Counted from the first letter of the stretch, positions 25,840-36,173 are shown. The stretch is 64,000 nt of DNA from Prevotella sp. (GCA_023665755.1 JAMPDF010000002.1:58010-122009); one strand, 5' to 3'. Notes: generated by a model not told the origin, from the letters alone. Made by a program: numbers and translations.

Positions 25840-27946
25840 TAAACATATATTGGATATTGATCAATTATTAGCGGATTTAAATCCAGAACAAAAAGAAGCC
25901 GTTCAAACAGTAGATGGACCAGTGATGGTTTTTGCGGGTGCAGGAACAGGAAAAACCAAAACCCTCATTAGTCGAATCGCTTATATGATTGAGGCTTGTC
26001 ATATTGCGCCTTATCATATTTTAGCTATCACTTTTACGAAAAAGGCTACTAATGAAATGCGAGAACGTCTTAGTGCTATGATTGGAGAACAGGCTCGTTT
26101 TGTACATATCTCAACAATCCATTCTTTATGCGCAAGAATATTAAGAAGAAATGCAGAAGCCCTTGGCTTTTTGAAAAATTTTGAAATCATCGATGAAGAT
26201 GATCAGATTAAAGCAATGAATGAAATCTTCAAAAAAAATGAAATTGAAAAGAGAATGCTCTCTCCCAAAACGGCTCTAAAAGCAATAGGGGATTATAAAA
26301 ATGGTTCTTGTCTAGAATTAATGGGTTTATTTAAAGTTGTATATGCGGCTTATCAATCGTATTTGAAAGAAAATAATATGATGGATTTTGAAGATTTACT
26401 CACATATACACTTCAACTTTTTCAAGAGCATCCAGATATTCTTGCATTTTATCAAGAGGAGTTTCAATATCTTTTGGTAGATGAACTCCAAGATACCAAT
26501 GGCGTACAATATGGTATTGTGAACTTATTATGCCAACAAAATGAAAATATTTTTGCAGTAGGAGATGACGATCAAAGTATCTATTCTTTTAGAGGGGCAA
26601 AAATAGAAAATATGATGAAATTCAAAGAAGATCATCCTAAAGCACATATCATCAAATTGGTTCAAAATTATCGCTCCACGCAAGAGATTTTAAAAGGCGC
26701 TAATGCTGTAATCAAAAATAATAAAATTCGTGAAGAAAAAGAATTATATAGTCAAATACCTGGTTCAAAGCATGATGTGAGTCTTCAAGAGGCTTACTAT
26801 TATGAAGATGAGGTTCGCTATGTAGTGAATGAAATTGCTACTCTTGTCAATCATTATCATTATGATTATAAAGATATTGCGGTAATTTATCGAAATGGTG
26901 CGCTTTCACGCAATTTTGAAATTGCCTTTATTCAAGAAAGAATTCCCTATAATATATATGGTAGCTTTGCCTTCTTGAAAAGAAAAGAAGTCAAAGATAT
27001 CATTAGCTATTTGCGTTTTATTGCATCTCCAACAAAAATGATTCATTTTAAACGCATCATTAATGTACCTAGTCGAGGTGTGGGTGAAAAGACCATTGAA
27101 AAATTACAAGAATATATGGAAGAAACAGGTTGTGATATTCTTGGTTCTATTGATATTTTTAAAGAAAGAAATAACACTTCAAAAACAGAAAGTCTAATTG
27201 AGTTTAAACAGATGATGGAAAATCTAATGGAATCACTAAATCATATGTCACTTGTTGAATTCTTTGACTATATGTTAGAAAAAACAGGATATTTAGCGAT
27301 GCTTCAAGAAGAAGCAGATGAAGATGAGAAAAAGCGAGTAGATAATGTCAATGAATTTAAATCCATTTTGTATCAATTGGATCATGATCATTTAGAAGAA
27401 GGCTTAACGAATATTGAAAAAATTGAAGTAGGGCTAGATGATTTGTTATTAGATGTAACTACAGTAGATGATCATCAAGCTGACGGTGTTGTTCTTTCAA
27501 CAATTCATTCTGTTAAAGGATTAGAATTTAGAGCGGTTTTTGTGGTTGGTTTAGAAGAAGGTATTTTCCCATCCATTCGTGACGAGGTAGATATGGAAGA
27601 AGAACGCCGAATTGCCTATGTTGCGTTTACTAGAGCAAAAGAAAAAATTTATATTACATGTGCAACGCGCAGATTGATTTATGGTAGAATTGTTCGAAAT
27701 CCAAAATCTCGGTTCTTAATCGAATATTTGACTACAGTAAAGAATCCTGTTCAAGAGGAAAAAAAGGAAGCAATTTCTTCAACACAAGAAATTGAAATTG
27801 GTACGAGAATCAATCATAAGTTTTTTGGGAATGGACTAGTAGTAGCAAAGGATGATCGATTTGTCCAAATTTTATTTGACAAAGATAAGTCGATTAAAAA
27901 AATCACAAAAGATCATCCGACCCTAACGGTGATTGTTGAAAACTAA
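25829..27946 (+). CDS. pcrA: ATP-dependent DNA helicase PcrA/UvrD
   Basis: Superfamily 1A 3'-5' helicase for repair and replication restart. 705 residues: Q motif LNPEQKEAV, Walker A AGAGTGKT (36-43), DEXX box LLVDELQDTNG, motif III GDDDQSIYSFRGA, motif IV QNYRSTQEIL, motif V VLSTIHSVKGLEFRAVFVVG, motif VI VAFTRAKEKIYI, and a Tudor-like C-terminal end (GTRINHKFFGNGLVV). DELQD in place of DEFQD is a usual variation. ATG overlaps the end of glnS by 11 bases. A terminator follows, and ligA is next, the common pcrA-ligA order in Firmicutes. Confidence 0.95.
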   Translation: MENDKHILDIDQLLADLNPEQKEAVQTVDGPVMVFAGAGTGKTKTLISRIAYMIEACHIAPYHILAITFTKKATNEMRERLSAMIGEQARFVHISTIHSLCARILRRNAEALGFLKNFEIIDEDDQIKAMNEIFKKNEIEKRMLSPKTALKAIGDYKNGSCLELMGLFKVVYAAYQSYLKENNMMDFEDLLTYTLQLFQEHPDILAFYQEEFQYLLVDELQDTNGVQYGIVNLLCQQNENIFAVGDDDQSIYSFRGAKIENMMKFKEDHPKAHIIKLVQNYRSTQEILKGANAVIKNNKIREEKELYSQIPGSKHDVSLQEAYYYEDEVRYVVNEIATLVNHYHYDYKDIAVIYRNGALSRNFEIAFIQERIPYNIYGSFAFLKRKEVKDIISYLRFIASPTKMIHFKRIINVPSRGVGEKTIEKLQEYMEETGCDILGSIDIFKERNNTSKTESLIEFKQMMENLMESLNHMSLVEFFDYMLEKTGYLAMLQEEADEDEKKRVDNVNEFKSILYQLDHDHLEEGLTNIEKIEVGLDDLLLDVTTVDDHQADGVVLSTIHSVKGLEFRAVFVVGLEEGIFPSIRDEVDMEEERRIAYVAFTRAKEKIYITCATRRLIYGRIVRNPKSRFLIEYLTTVKNPVQEEKKEAISSTQEIEIGTRINHKFFGNGLVVAKDDRFVQILFDKDKSIKKITKDHPTLTVIVEN

Positions 27947-27973
27947 GCTAGATAAAATTTTATCTAGCTTTTA
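27945..27973 (+). terminator. Intrinsic terminator after pcrA
   Basis: AAGCTAGATAAAA and TTTTATCTAGCTT form a perfect hairpin with TTTT, overlapping the pcrA stop codon. Confidence 0.85.
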
Positions 27974-28032
27974 GAAATGTAATTCGTATGAGAAAGAACA
28001 ATTACATCAATACTAAATAGTGAGGTAAAGAT

Positions 28033-30021
28033 ATGGATAAACAAACAGCAATCAAGAGAATGGAAACATTGTATCAACAATTACATATATATAATTATCA
28101 ATATTATGTGTTAGATAATCCTACAATTGAAGATGCAGAATATGATAGTTTGATTCGTGAACTTGAAGTTTTAGAACAAACTTATCCAGATCTAGCTAAG
28201 AAGGATTCACCCACTCAAAAAGTAGGTGCTTATCTAAAGACAGATTTATCATCTATTACTCATGAGCATCAAATGATGTCTTTAGGGGATGTCTTTAATG
28301 AAGAAGAATTGCGTGATTTTGATGAAAAAATTAAAAAAGTAGTTGAACAGTATACATATGTAGTAGAACTCAAAATAGATGGTATTGCAAGTACAGTACA
28401 TTATACTGATGGTTTATTTACACTTGGTGCGACAAGGGGAAATGGTTTGGTTGGGGAAAATATAACAACCAATATGTTAATGATAGAATCTCTTCCCAAA
28501 ATATTAACTGAACCAGTCACGCTTGAAGTGCGTGGTGAAGTCTATATGAAAAAGTCCGTTTTAGAGGATTTGAATCAAGTTCGATTGCAAGCCAATTTAC
28601 CTCTTCTTGCCAATTGTAGAAATGCCGCAGGGGGAAGTCTTAGACAACTAGATGCCAATATCACTAAAGAACGAAAATTAGATCAATTTGCTTATACTTT
28701 GGTTCATCCAGAACAATATGGTATCCATACTCAAATAGAAGCATTATCGTATTTACAACATTTGGGTTTTTCTGTGAATCCTTACCATGTTCATTGCAAA
28801 GATATTGAAGAAGTAATTGAAACCATTGCGCAATTTGATGGGCTTAGAAAAACATTAGATTATGCAACAGATGGTATTGTGATTAAAGTGAATGAATTCG
28901 ATCTGTATGATGCCATTGGTTATACGGTAAAGGTGCCTAAATGGGCTATTGCTTATAAATTTCCTGCTGAGATTGTCACAACAAGATTAAATGATATTAT
29001 TTTTACAGTGGGCAGAACAGGAAAAATTATTCCAAATGCAGTGTTAGATCCTGTATATATTGCAGGAACAATGGTGGCGAGGGCTACTTTAAACAATGAG
29101 GACTTTATTGTTTCAAGAGATATTCGCATAGGAGACTATGTTCGAGTAAGAAAAGCAGGTGAAATTATTCCTGAGGTGATTGATGTAGATTTATCTAGAA
29201 GACAAGCAGGACTTCAACCATTTGAAATGTTAAAGTATTGTCCTAAATGTGGTTCCCTCATTGAAAAATCCAAAACAGATGCCCTTCATTTTTGTAAAAA
29301 TCCAGAATGTGGTGGTCGTATATTAGAAGGAATTATTCATTTCGCTTCTCGTGCTGCTATGGATATCGAAGGCCTTGGTGAGAAACAAATTGAACAATTA
29401 TATGCATTAGGATATATCAATGATATAGCAGATATTTATACACTGCATTCCTATGAACAAGAACTGCTTGCATTAGATCGATTTGGAAAAAAGAAAGTAG
29501 AAAACTTGTTAAATGCAATTGAAGATAGTAAAACGAATAGTCTAGATCAATTGATTTTTGGTTTGGGCATTCGCTTTGTTGGTGCTAAAGCATCAAAGGT
29601 TTTAGCAAAATGTTATCATACAATAGATGAATTACAACAAGCAACTGAAGCAGAGTTGCTTGAATTAAATGATTTTGGTGAAGTTATGGCCAAAAGCGTT
29701 ATAGATTATTTTCAAGATGAAAAACATGTGGCACTGATTGAGAGATTAAAATCATATGGTGTCAATCCAATATCTAAAACAATAGAGGTTCGTTCCCTTT
29801 TTAGTGGCAAAACGTTTGTATTAACAGGAACGTTACCTACGATGACTAGAGATGAGGCCGCGAAAATCATAGAAGATAATGGCGGGAAAACATCTAGTAG
29901 TGTAAGCAAAAAAACATCCTATGTTTTAGCAGGTGAGGCTGCAGGTAGAAAATTAGCAAAAGCAAAAGAATTAGGTGTAGCCATTATCACTGAAGAAGAA
30001 TTTAAAGAAATGTTGAAATAA
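28033..30021 (+). CDS. ligA: NAD-dependent DNA ligase LigA
   Basis: Seals nicks in DNA replication and repair using NAD. 662 residues: domain Ia with YDSLIRELEVLE, active-site lysine Lys114 in ELKIDG, VEVRGE-type motif LEVRGEVYM, TDGIVIKVN, OB fold, a C4 zinc finger (CPKCG ... CKNPECGG, about 400-427), helix-hairpin-helix repeats and a C-terminal BRCT domain (RSLFSGKTFVLTGTLP). Complete and of normal length. Confidence 0.97.
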   Translation: MDKQTAIKRMETLYQQLHIYNYQYYVLDNPTIEDAEYDSLIRELEVLEQTYPDLAKKDSPTQKVGAYLKTDLSSITHEHQMMSLGDVFNEEELRDFDEKIKKVVEQYTYVVELKIDGIASTVHYTDGLFTLGATRGNGLVGENITTNMLMIESLPKILTEPVTLEVRGEVYMKKSVLEDLNQVRLQANLPLLANCRNAAGGSLRQLDANITKERKLDQFAYTLVHPEQYGIHTQIEALSYLQHLGFSVNPYHVHCKDIEEVIETIAQFDGLRKTLDYATDGIVIKVNEFDLYDAIGYTVKVPKWAIAYKFPAEIVTTRLNDIIFTVGRTGKIIPNAVLDPVYIAGTMVARATLNNEDFIVSRDIRIGDYVRVRKAGEIIPEVIDVDLSRRQAGLQPFEMLKYCPKCGSLIEKSKTDALHFCKNPECGGRILEGIIHFASRAAMDIEGLGEKQIEQLYALGYINDIADIYTLHSYEQELLALDRFGKKKVENLLNAIEDSKTNSLDQLIFGLGIRFVGAKASKVLAKCYHTIDELQQATEAELLELNDFGEVMAKSVIDYFQDEKHVALIERLKSYGVNPISKTIEVRSLFSGKTFVLTGTLPTMTRDEAAKIIEDNGGKTSSSVSKKTSYVLAGEAAGRKLAKAKELGVAIITEEEFKEMLK

Positions 30022-30050
30022 AAACGATGATTTTATCCTGGAGGTATGAT

Positions 30051-32885
30051 ATGGACTATGGAAAAATTATAGTAAAGGGTGCAAGAGAAAATAACTTAAA
30101 GAATATCAATGTAGAAATACCAAGAGGAAAATTGGTGGTGATGACTGGTGTTTCTGGTTCTGGTAAAAGTTCACTTGCTTTTGATACCATTTATGCGGAA
30201 GGACAACGCCGATATGTGGAAAGTTTATCCGCTTATGCCAGACAATTTTTAGATAATGTAGATAAACCTGATGTCGATTCTATTGAAGGACTATCTCCTG
30301 CTATATCAATTGACCAAAAAACAACGAGTAGAAATCCTCGTTCTACAGTGGGGACAGTTACTGAAATCTATGATTATCTAAGGTTATTGTATGCAAGGAT
30401 TGGACATCCTACTTGTCCAACACATGGAATTGAAATTAGTTCTCAAACCATTGAACAAATGTGTGATAAAGTGCTTTCTTATGAAGAAGATTCAAGAGTA
30501 ACCATCTTATCGCCAATTGCGGAAAATAGAAAAGGAACATTTGAAAAAACATTAGAGATTTTAAGAAAAGATGGCTATTCTAAAGTTATCATTGATGATG
30601 AAATGTATGAACTAGATGAAGAAATCAATCTAGATAAAAACAAAAAACATACCATTTTTGTAGTGGTGGACAGATTGAAATTAAGAAGTGATATTCGGTC
30701 TAGATTATATGATTCATTAGAAACCGCATGTCATTTATCAGATGGAAAAATTTTTGTAGATATTAATGATGAACGCCTGCTTTTTAGTGAACACTATGCA
30801 TGTCCATATTGTGAATTTACAGTGGGCAAATTAGAACCAACGATGTTTTCGTTTAATGCGCCAATAGGAGCATGTCCCACTTGCCATGGATTAGGATTTA
30901 TTTCAACAATTGATCCAAGTTTATTAATTACAGATGAAAATTTATCCATTGCTGATGGGGCAATTCGGTACTTGAAGAACATTGTATTTACAGAAAACTT
31001 AGAGTGGCAGATGTATAAGGTCTTATTTGAACGTTACAATATTGATGTTTTCAAGCCATATAAAGATTTGACAGACTTTCAAAAAGATGTGATTTTGAAT
31101 GGTTCTAAAGAAGCCATCAGCTATGAGATTCATTCGTCAGGCGGAATTACGATGAAGAAGAATAAAGTCATTGAAGGCTTAGCAGGACTCATCACTAGAC
31201 GATTTCAAGAAACTTCATCTTCTATGCAAAGAGAGTATTATGGCTCTTATATGAAGGAATCAACTTGTCCAACATGTGAAGGAAGAAGATTATCTGAGGT
31301 TGCCTTATCGGTTCGAGTAGGTGGTAAAAATATCCATGAATTTACAGAAATGTCTATTCATCAAGCTCTTGATTTTATTCAACAATTGAAATTAAGTATT
31401 TTAGAAGAAAAAATAGGTCATTTAGTTATCAAGGAAATTAAAAATCGTCTAGCATTTTTAAAAGAAGTAGGATTAGAATATCTCACTTTGTCAAGACGAG
31501 CAGGCACACTCTCAGGTGGAGAAGCACAACGGATTCGTCTAGCTACTCAAATTGGCTCTAAACTAACAGGTGTATTATATGTATTAGATGAGCCTTCTAT
31601 TGGACTTCATCAACGTGACAATCACAAATTGATAGATGCTTTAAAAGAAATGAGAGAACTAGGCAATACATTAATCGTAGTTGAACACGATGAAGAAATT
31701 ATGCATGAATGTGACTATATTATAGATATTGGTCCTTATGCAGGTATTCATGGTGGTGAAGTAGTTGGTTGTGGTGAACCAGAAAATTTTAAAAAGATAG
31801 AAGGATCTATTACTGCTGATTATTTAAGTGGCAGAAGAAAAATAGAAGTGCCACCATTAAGACGTCCTGGAAATGGTAAAAAAATTGTCATCAAAGGTTG
31901 CCAAGAAAATAATTTAAAACATATTGATGTTGAAATACCGTTACAAAAATTGGTTGTAGTAACAGGTGTATCAGGTTCTGGTAAGTCTACTTTGGTCAAT
32001 GACATTTTATATAACGCTCTTTCTTCTAAATTATATAAGAGTAGAGTAGAAGTTGGAAAACATGATAGTATTGAAGGAATAGATGAAATTGAACGAGTTA
32101 TCAATATAGACCAAGCACCCATTGGTAGAACTCCACGCTCTAATCCCGCAACATATACAGGTGTATTTGATCCGATTCGTGATTTGTACGCTTCGACGAT
32201 TGAGGCTAAAAAACGAGGATATAATAAAGGTAGATTCTCATTTAATGTAAAAGGTGGTAGATGTGAATCTTGTTGTGGCGATGGGGTCATTCGAATTGCA
32301 ATGAATTTCTTGCCGGATGTATATGTACCTTGTGAGGCATGCCATGGAACAAGATACAATAGAGAAACATTAGAATGCAAATACAAAGACAAATCAATTG
32401 CGGATGTACTGGATATGACAGTAGACGAAGCAGTAGTATTTTTTGAAAACATTCCAACTGTATATCCCAAAATGAAGACGATGCAAGATGTAGGACTAGG
32501 CTATGTGAAATTAGGACAAAGTGCTACGACCTTGTCAGGTGGAGAAGCACAGCGCGTAAAATTAGCTAGTGAATTGCATAAAAAAATTACGGATAAAACG
32601 TTATTTATCTTTGATGAACCAACTACAGGGCTACATACATATGATGTCGATAAGTTGATGAAGATGATTGAAAAAATTGTAGATACTGGAGCAACGGCTG
32701 TCATTATTGAACATAATCTAGATGTCATCAAGATGGCGGATCACATTATTGATTTAGGCCCTAATGGTGGTGATGATGGTGGAAACATTGTTGTAGTAGG
32801 TACACCAGAAGAAATTATGGATCATCCTATTTCTGCTACAGCACCTTATCTAAAAAAGGTATTAGTTGGTGAATGGAGCAAATAA
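30051..32885 (+). CDS. uvrA: Excinuclease ABC subunit UvrA
   Basis: DNA damage sensor of nucleotide excision repair. 944 residues with two ABC ATPase modules: Walker A GVSGSGKS at 33-40 and at 639-646, signatures TLSGGEAQRIRLATQIG and TLSGGEAQRVKLASEL, and zinc modules CPYC...CPTC and CESC...CEAC. The ATG at 30051 follows GGAGGT; the in-frame ATG at 30027 lies upstream of that site and gives no family sequence. uvrB is not in the window. A terminator follows at 32886. Confidence 0.97.
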   Translation: MDYGKIIVKGARENNLKNINVEIPRGKLVVMTGVSGSGKSSLAFDTIYAEGQRRYVESLSAYARQFLDNVDKPDVDSIEGLSPAISIDQKTTSRNPRSTVGTVTEIYDYLRLLYARIGHPTCPTHGIEISSQTIEQMCDKVLSYEEDSRVTILSPIAENRKGTFEKTLEILRKDGYSKVIIDDEMYELDEEINLDKNKKHTIFVVVDRLKLRSDIRSRLYDSLETACHLSDGKIFVDINDERLLFSEHYACPYCEFTVGKLEPTMFSFNAPIGACPTCHGLGFISTIDPSLLITDENLSIADGAIRYLKNIVFTENLEWQMYKVLFERYNIDVFKPYKDLTDFQKDVILNGSKEAISYEIHSSGGITMKKNKVIEGLAGLITRRFQETSSSMQREYYGSYMKESTCPTCEGRRLSEVALSVRVGGKNIHEFTEMSIHQALDFIQQLKLSILEEKIGHLVIKEIKNRLAFLKEVGLEYLTLSRRAGTLSGGEAQRIRLATQIGSKLTGVLYVLDEPSIGLHQRDNHKLIDALKEMRELGNTLIVVEHDEEIMHECDYIIDIGPYAGIHGGEVVGCGEPENFKKIEGSITADYLSGRRKIEVPPLRRPGNGKKIVIKGCQENNLKHIDVEIPLQKLVVVTGVSGSGKSTLVNDILYNALSSKLYKSRVEVGKHDSIEGIDEIERVINIDQAPIGRTPRSNPATYTGVFDPIRDLYASTIEAKKRGYNKGRFSFNVKGGRCESCCGDGVIRIAMNFLPDVYVPCEACHGTRYNRETLECKYKDKSIADVLDMTVDEAVVFFENIPTVYPKMKTMQDVGLGYVKLGQSATTLSGGEAQRVKLASELHKKITDKTLFIFDEPTTGLHTYDVDKLMKMIEKIVDTGATAVIIEHNLDVIKMADHIIDLGPNGGDDGGNIVVVGTPEEIMDHPISATAPYLKKVLVGEWSK

Positions 32886-32909
32886 AAATCCCTATTGAGG
32901 GATTTTTTT
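32886..32909 (+). terminator. Intrinsic terminator after uvrA
   Basis: AAATCCC, 6-base loop, GGGATTT and a run of T. Confidence 0.85.
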
Positions 32910-32986
32910 GATAAAAAGAACAAAATGAACATAAAATAAGATGATTAATTGTATCAAAATTGAAAAACACGTGGAGATGTGGTATA

Positions 32987-33493
32987 ATGAGAAATAAAAT
33001 AATCATTCCAGTACTGAGTCTATTTGTTCTTTTATTTATCATAGATAGTATGATTTCGATTACAAAACACAAAAAAGTAGTCTATATTTATACAGGGATT
33101 TATTTTGTCCTTTTATATATGGTATTATTTGATAGAGAAACAATAGATGAAAGACTATTTAGCGATGGTGGATATATTTTAAAATGGATTAAATTGGTGT
33201 TTACCAATCGAACTGTTTTCTTAAATATATTTGGCAATATTGCCCTATTTGTTCCAATGGGAATTCTATTGAAGCAATTTTCTTTTAAGCCTTTTATGAT
33301 TAGTATGCTATCACTAGGATTGATTATCACAATTGAATTATTACAGTATATGACTCAAAAAGGAATATTTGATATATTGGATATTGTCCTCAATATATTA
33401 GGTATTGCTATTGGGTATATGATTGTAAAGAAAACGAGGTGGGTAGATGTTCAATCTATTAGATGTGTTGACAAATTTAAGACCAGTAATTGA
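32987..33493 (+). CDS. VanZ-like membrane protein
   Basis: 168 residues with four or five membrane helices and the VanZ signature NIFGNIALFVPMGILL followed by ELLQYMTQKGIFDILDIVLNILG. VanZ of enterococci gives low teicoplanin resistance, but most family members have no known role and belong to envelope biology. ATG 32987 is chosen; GGAG lies 10 bases upstream and the earlier TTG at 32960 has no site. Its end overlaps lgt by 47 bases. Confidence 0.82.
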   Translation: MRNKIIIPVLSLFVLLFIIDSMISITKHKKVVYIYTGIYFVLLYMVLFDRETIDERLFSDGGYILKWIKLVFTNRTVFLNIFGNIALFVPMGILLKQFSFKPFMISMLSLGLIITIELLQYMTQKGIFDILDIVLNILGIAIGYMIVKKTRWVDVQSIRCVDKFKTSN

Positions 33494-34538
33494 CCCTGAA
33501 TCAAAAATTGCGATACAAATTGGCAATTTAAGTATTGCTTGGTATGCGATTATTATTTTATCGGGTGCTATTGTGGGTACATTATTTGGGTATTATCGTT
33601 TTGGGAAACGACTAGGTTTAAATGGCGATCTTGTGCTTACAGGATTGACGTTAGGACTCATTTTTGGTATTTTAGGAGCAAGGTTCTATTATGTTATTTT
33701 TAGTGCTTCAGCTGGAGAGGCAGTGTATGATTCCTTTTGGGATATCATCAATCCAAGAAGTGGTGGATTAGCTATTCATGGCGGGATTATTGCGGCAGCA
33801 ATCTTTTTGCCAATCTATTGTAAGAAAAAAAGAATTCAATTATTACCACTCTTAGAAATTGCAATGCCACTGATTTTGTTTGCTCAAGTGGTAGGTAGAT
33901 GGGGCAATTTTATGAATCAAGAGGCTTTTGGAGGACTAGTTCAGGTAGAAGGATTATCCCAATTAGGAGAATTGAGTCGTCATACTGTTTTATCTGATGA
34001 AATTTTAATGGCACAAAGAACAGCTTTATCTAAACTCTTAGTACCAGAATTCATTATTAATCGAATGTATGTACAATATTCTTCCGCAAGTGGTTTTATT
34101 TGTGCTGGATATTACTACCCTACTTTTTATTTTGAATCTATGTTGAACTTAATAGGTATTATCATTTATATGATTGTGCGCAAATATTGGAAAAAGATAT
34201 TGGTAGGAGATGGTATTAGTTTTTATCTCATTTGGTATGGCATTGTACGATTTTTCATTGAAACGATGCGAACAGACCCACTATTGTTAGGACATACAGG
34301 GATTAAAGTAGCAGAGTTAACCTCCATTATATATATCGTTATTGGCTTATTATGGATTATCATCAGAAGAGTCAAACACTACCAAATCATTTCTTGCTAC
34401 GATGCCCTTTATCAAGAAGGAGCAACCATTATGCAAGAACCTCTCGAAGTAGAGGAAAAAGAAGGATGGTTTAAACGCTTGAAAAATAAAAAGAAAGCAT
34501 CCAAGAATCAAGAGGAAAACAATGAATCTAAAGAGTAA
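33447..34538 (+). CDS. lgt: Prolipoprotein diacylglyceryl transferase Lgt
   Basis: Membrane enzyme that adds diacylglycerol to the lipobox cysteine, the first step of lipoprotein maturation. 363 residues, seven membrane helices, essential motifs LAIHGG (108-113) and GRWGNFMNQEAFG (150-162), later FYFESMLNLIG and RFFIETMRTD. About 40 extra charged residues at the C-terminus (KKKASKNQEENNESKE) reach the cytosol. GGTGG sits just before the ATG. It serves the many lipoproteins in this window. lgt-ppaX is a conserved order in Bacillus. Confidence 0.96.
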   Translation: MFNLLDVLTNLRPVIDPESKIAIQIGNLSIAWYAIIILSGAIVGTLFGYYRFGKRLGLNGDLVLTGLTLGLIFGILGARFYYVIFSASAGEAVYDSFWDIINPRSGGLAIHGGIIAAAIFLPIYCKKKRIQLLPLLEIAMPLILFAQVVGRWGNFMNQEAFGGLVQVEGLSQLGELSRHTVLSDEILMAQRTALSKLLVPEFIINRMYVQYSSASGFICAGYYYPTFYFESMLNLIGIIIYMIVRKYWKKILVGDGISFYLIWYGIVRFFIETMRTDPLLLGHTGIKVAELTSIIYIVIGLLWIIIRRVKHYQIISCYDALYQEGATIMQEPLEVEEKEGWFKRLKNKKKASKNQEENNESKE

Positions 34539-35175
34539 AGTGATTATTTTTGATTGCGATGGTACATTACTAGATACTTTTTTATTGATTGAAAAAAGTG
34601 TATTGATGACATTTGAAAAATATCTACCAGCGTATCCAATAACCAAACAAGAAGCGCATCAATTTTTTGGCCCTTTTCTAAATGATTCTTTTCGAAAATA
34701 TGTGAAAACCGAAGAAGAAGTCAATCAATTAGTAGCTTATTATCGCTATATCAATCAAAAATTGATGCCTCAATATATCAAAGCATATGATGGTATTTTA
34801 GATTTACTCAAATCATTACAAGCATATGGATACAAAATGGCGATAGTATCTAATAAGGTAACAGATGATGTTATAAAAGGTTTATCACTTTGTGATATTG
34901 ATGCCTACTTTGATTTGGTGATTGGGGCAGAGAAATTAAAAGAGGCTAAGCCTCATCCAGATGGCATTCTTCAAGTACTCCAATATTTTCAAGCAAGTGA
35001 TGCGGTGATGATTGGGGATACAATTATTGATATCGAAACAGGAAAGAGGGCCAATATTTCCACCATCGGTGTGACTTGGTGCAAAACGTCAAAAGAAGAA
35101 TTTATATCCCATCAGGCCAGTGCAGTTGTAGATTTACCAGAACAAATTCTACAAGTACTAGGTGTAAAAGCATAA
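34522..35175 (+). CDS. ppaX: HAD-family phosphatase, PpaX-like pyrophosphatase
   Basis: 217-residue haloacid dehalogenase hydrolase with motif I DCDGTLLDT (11-19), motif II VSNK, the Lys of KPHPDGI and motif III GDTIIDIETG, plus the cap domain between I and II. The place directly after lgt (overlap 17 bases) matches ppaX of Bacillus subtilis, which hydrolyses pyrophosphate from HPr(Ser) dephosphorylation by HprK. hprK itself is not here, so a general phosphoglycolate phosphatase-like role cannot be excluded. Confidence 0.82.
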   Translation: MNLKSKVIIFDCDGTLLDTFLLIEKSVLMTFEKYLPAYPITKQEAHQFFGPFLNDSFRKYVKTEEEVNQLVAYYRYINQKLMPQYIKAYDGILDLLKSLQAYGYKMAIVSNKVTDDVIKGLSLCDIDAYFDLVIGAEKLKEAKPHPDGILQVLQYFQASDAVMIGDTIIDIETGKRANISTIGVTWCKTSKEEFISHQASAVVDLPEQILQVLGVKA

Positions 35176-35190
35176 CGGTTAGGTATAATC

Positions 35191-36138
35191 ATGAGTTTTG
35201 CAAGCGAAGTTAAAAAGGAATTATTGGGCCTAAGCGATGTCAGTGCTTGTTGTGAACAGGCGATGCTTTTTGGTCTTTTACAAGGAGCAGCAGATTTGAT
35301 GATTACAAGTCAAGGCAAGAAAGTGATACTCAAATCATATCTATCTTTAGCTATCCAAAAGGCAGCACAACTAATGAAACATCATAAAGGGATTGAGACA
35401 ACAATTAAGTATGGCGATATAAATCATCTTCACCAAAAGCGATATTATTATTTGGAAATGAGTGGGGATACAGAAGATTTGATTCAAACATATGCCCTTT
35501 ATCCATTTGATATAGTAGATATCCATCATCCCCTGTGTAGGGAAGATTGCTGTCAAAATGCGTTTGTTCGAGGAATGTTTATAGCTAAGGGATCTATCAA
35601 TGATCCGAGAAAAAATTGCTATCATTTAGAGATTACTTGTAAAAATAAAGAACTAGCAGATATGATTTCATATATATTTAAAATTAATGAAATTGATGCT
35701 AAAATACGAGAAAGAAAGGATCATTATGTTGTCTATGTGAAACGTAGTGAAGATATTTCTGCTACCCTTGCACTTATGGGGGCAACGAGTGGTGTCTTTT
35801 ATTTTGAGGATTCGAGGATTGTACGAGATATTTCTAATATGGCCAATCGTATGACCAATTGTGATATTGCAAATGTCAAGAAAAGCACAGAATCTTGTCA
35901 AAAGCAATTGCAAGCCATTGAATGGATTCAGCAAATGGGACTATTTTATCAGTTGCCACCACGACTCCAATCCATTGCTAAAATGAGAGAGGCGTATCCT
36001 GATGCTACTTTAGAAGAACTTTCTCAGTTTTCAGATAATATTTTTGGTAAAACCTTGTCTAAATCAGGTATTAGTCATTGCTTAAGAGACTTGATGCGAT
36101 TTTACGAAGAACATACACATCAACAAAAAAAAAGTTAA
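35191..36138 (+). CDS. whiA: DNA-binding protein WhiA
   Basis: Conserved Gram-positive regulator of cell division/sporulation genes. 315 residues: N-terminal LAGLIDADG homing-endonuclease-like domain (SFASEVKKELLGL, AFVRGMFIAKGSINDP, YHLEITCKN) and C-terminal helix-turn-helix (LEELSQFSDNIFGKTLSKSGISHCLRDL split over the end). No nuclease activity is expected. Starts 15 bases after ppaX. The usual partners rapZ and yvcK are not seen. Ends in a bidirectional terminator. Confidence 0.95.
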   Translation: MSFASEVKKELLGLSDVSACCEQAMLFGLLQGAADLMITSQGKKVILKSYLSLAIQKAAQLMKHHKGIETTIKYGDINHLHQKRYYYLEMSGDTEDLIQTYALYPFDIVDIHHPLCREDCCQNAFVRGMFIAKGSINDPRKNCYHLEITCKNKELADMISYIFKINEIDAKIRERKDHYVVYVKRSEDISATLALMGATSGVFYFEDSRIVRDISNMANRMTNCDIANVKKSTESCQKQLQAIEWIQQMGLFYQLPPRLQSIAKMREAYPDATLEELSQFSDNIFGKTLSKSGISHCLRDLMRFYEEHTHQQKKS

Positions 36139-36159
36139 AGAGGAATCTTTAACTTTTTT
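36130..36159. terminator. Terminator between convergent whiA and DUF378 gene
   Basis: AAAAGTTAAAGA, 4-base loop, TCTTTAACTTTT with A and T runs on both sides, so it can stop transcription from both directions. Confidence 0.85.
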
Positions 36160-36173
36160 GCATAAATTGCTTT

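Noticed and set aside
31820..32470. 216-codon open frame on the minus strand inside uvrA
   Set aside because: Antisense shadow of a clearly coding region; no RBS and no family pattern.
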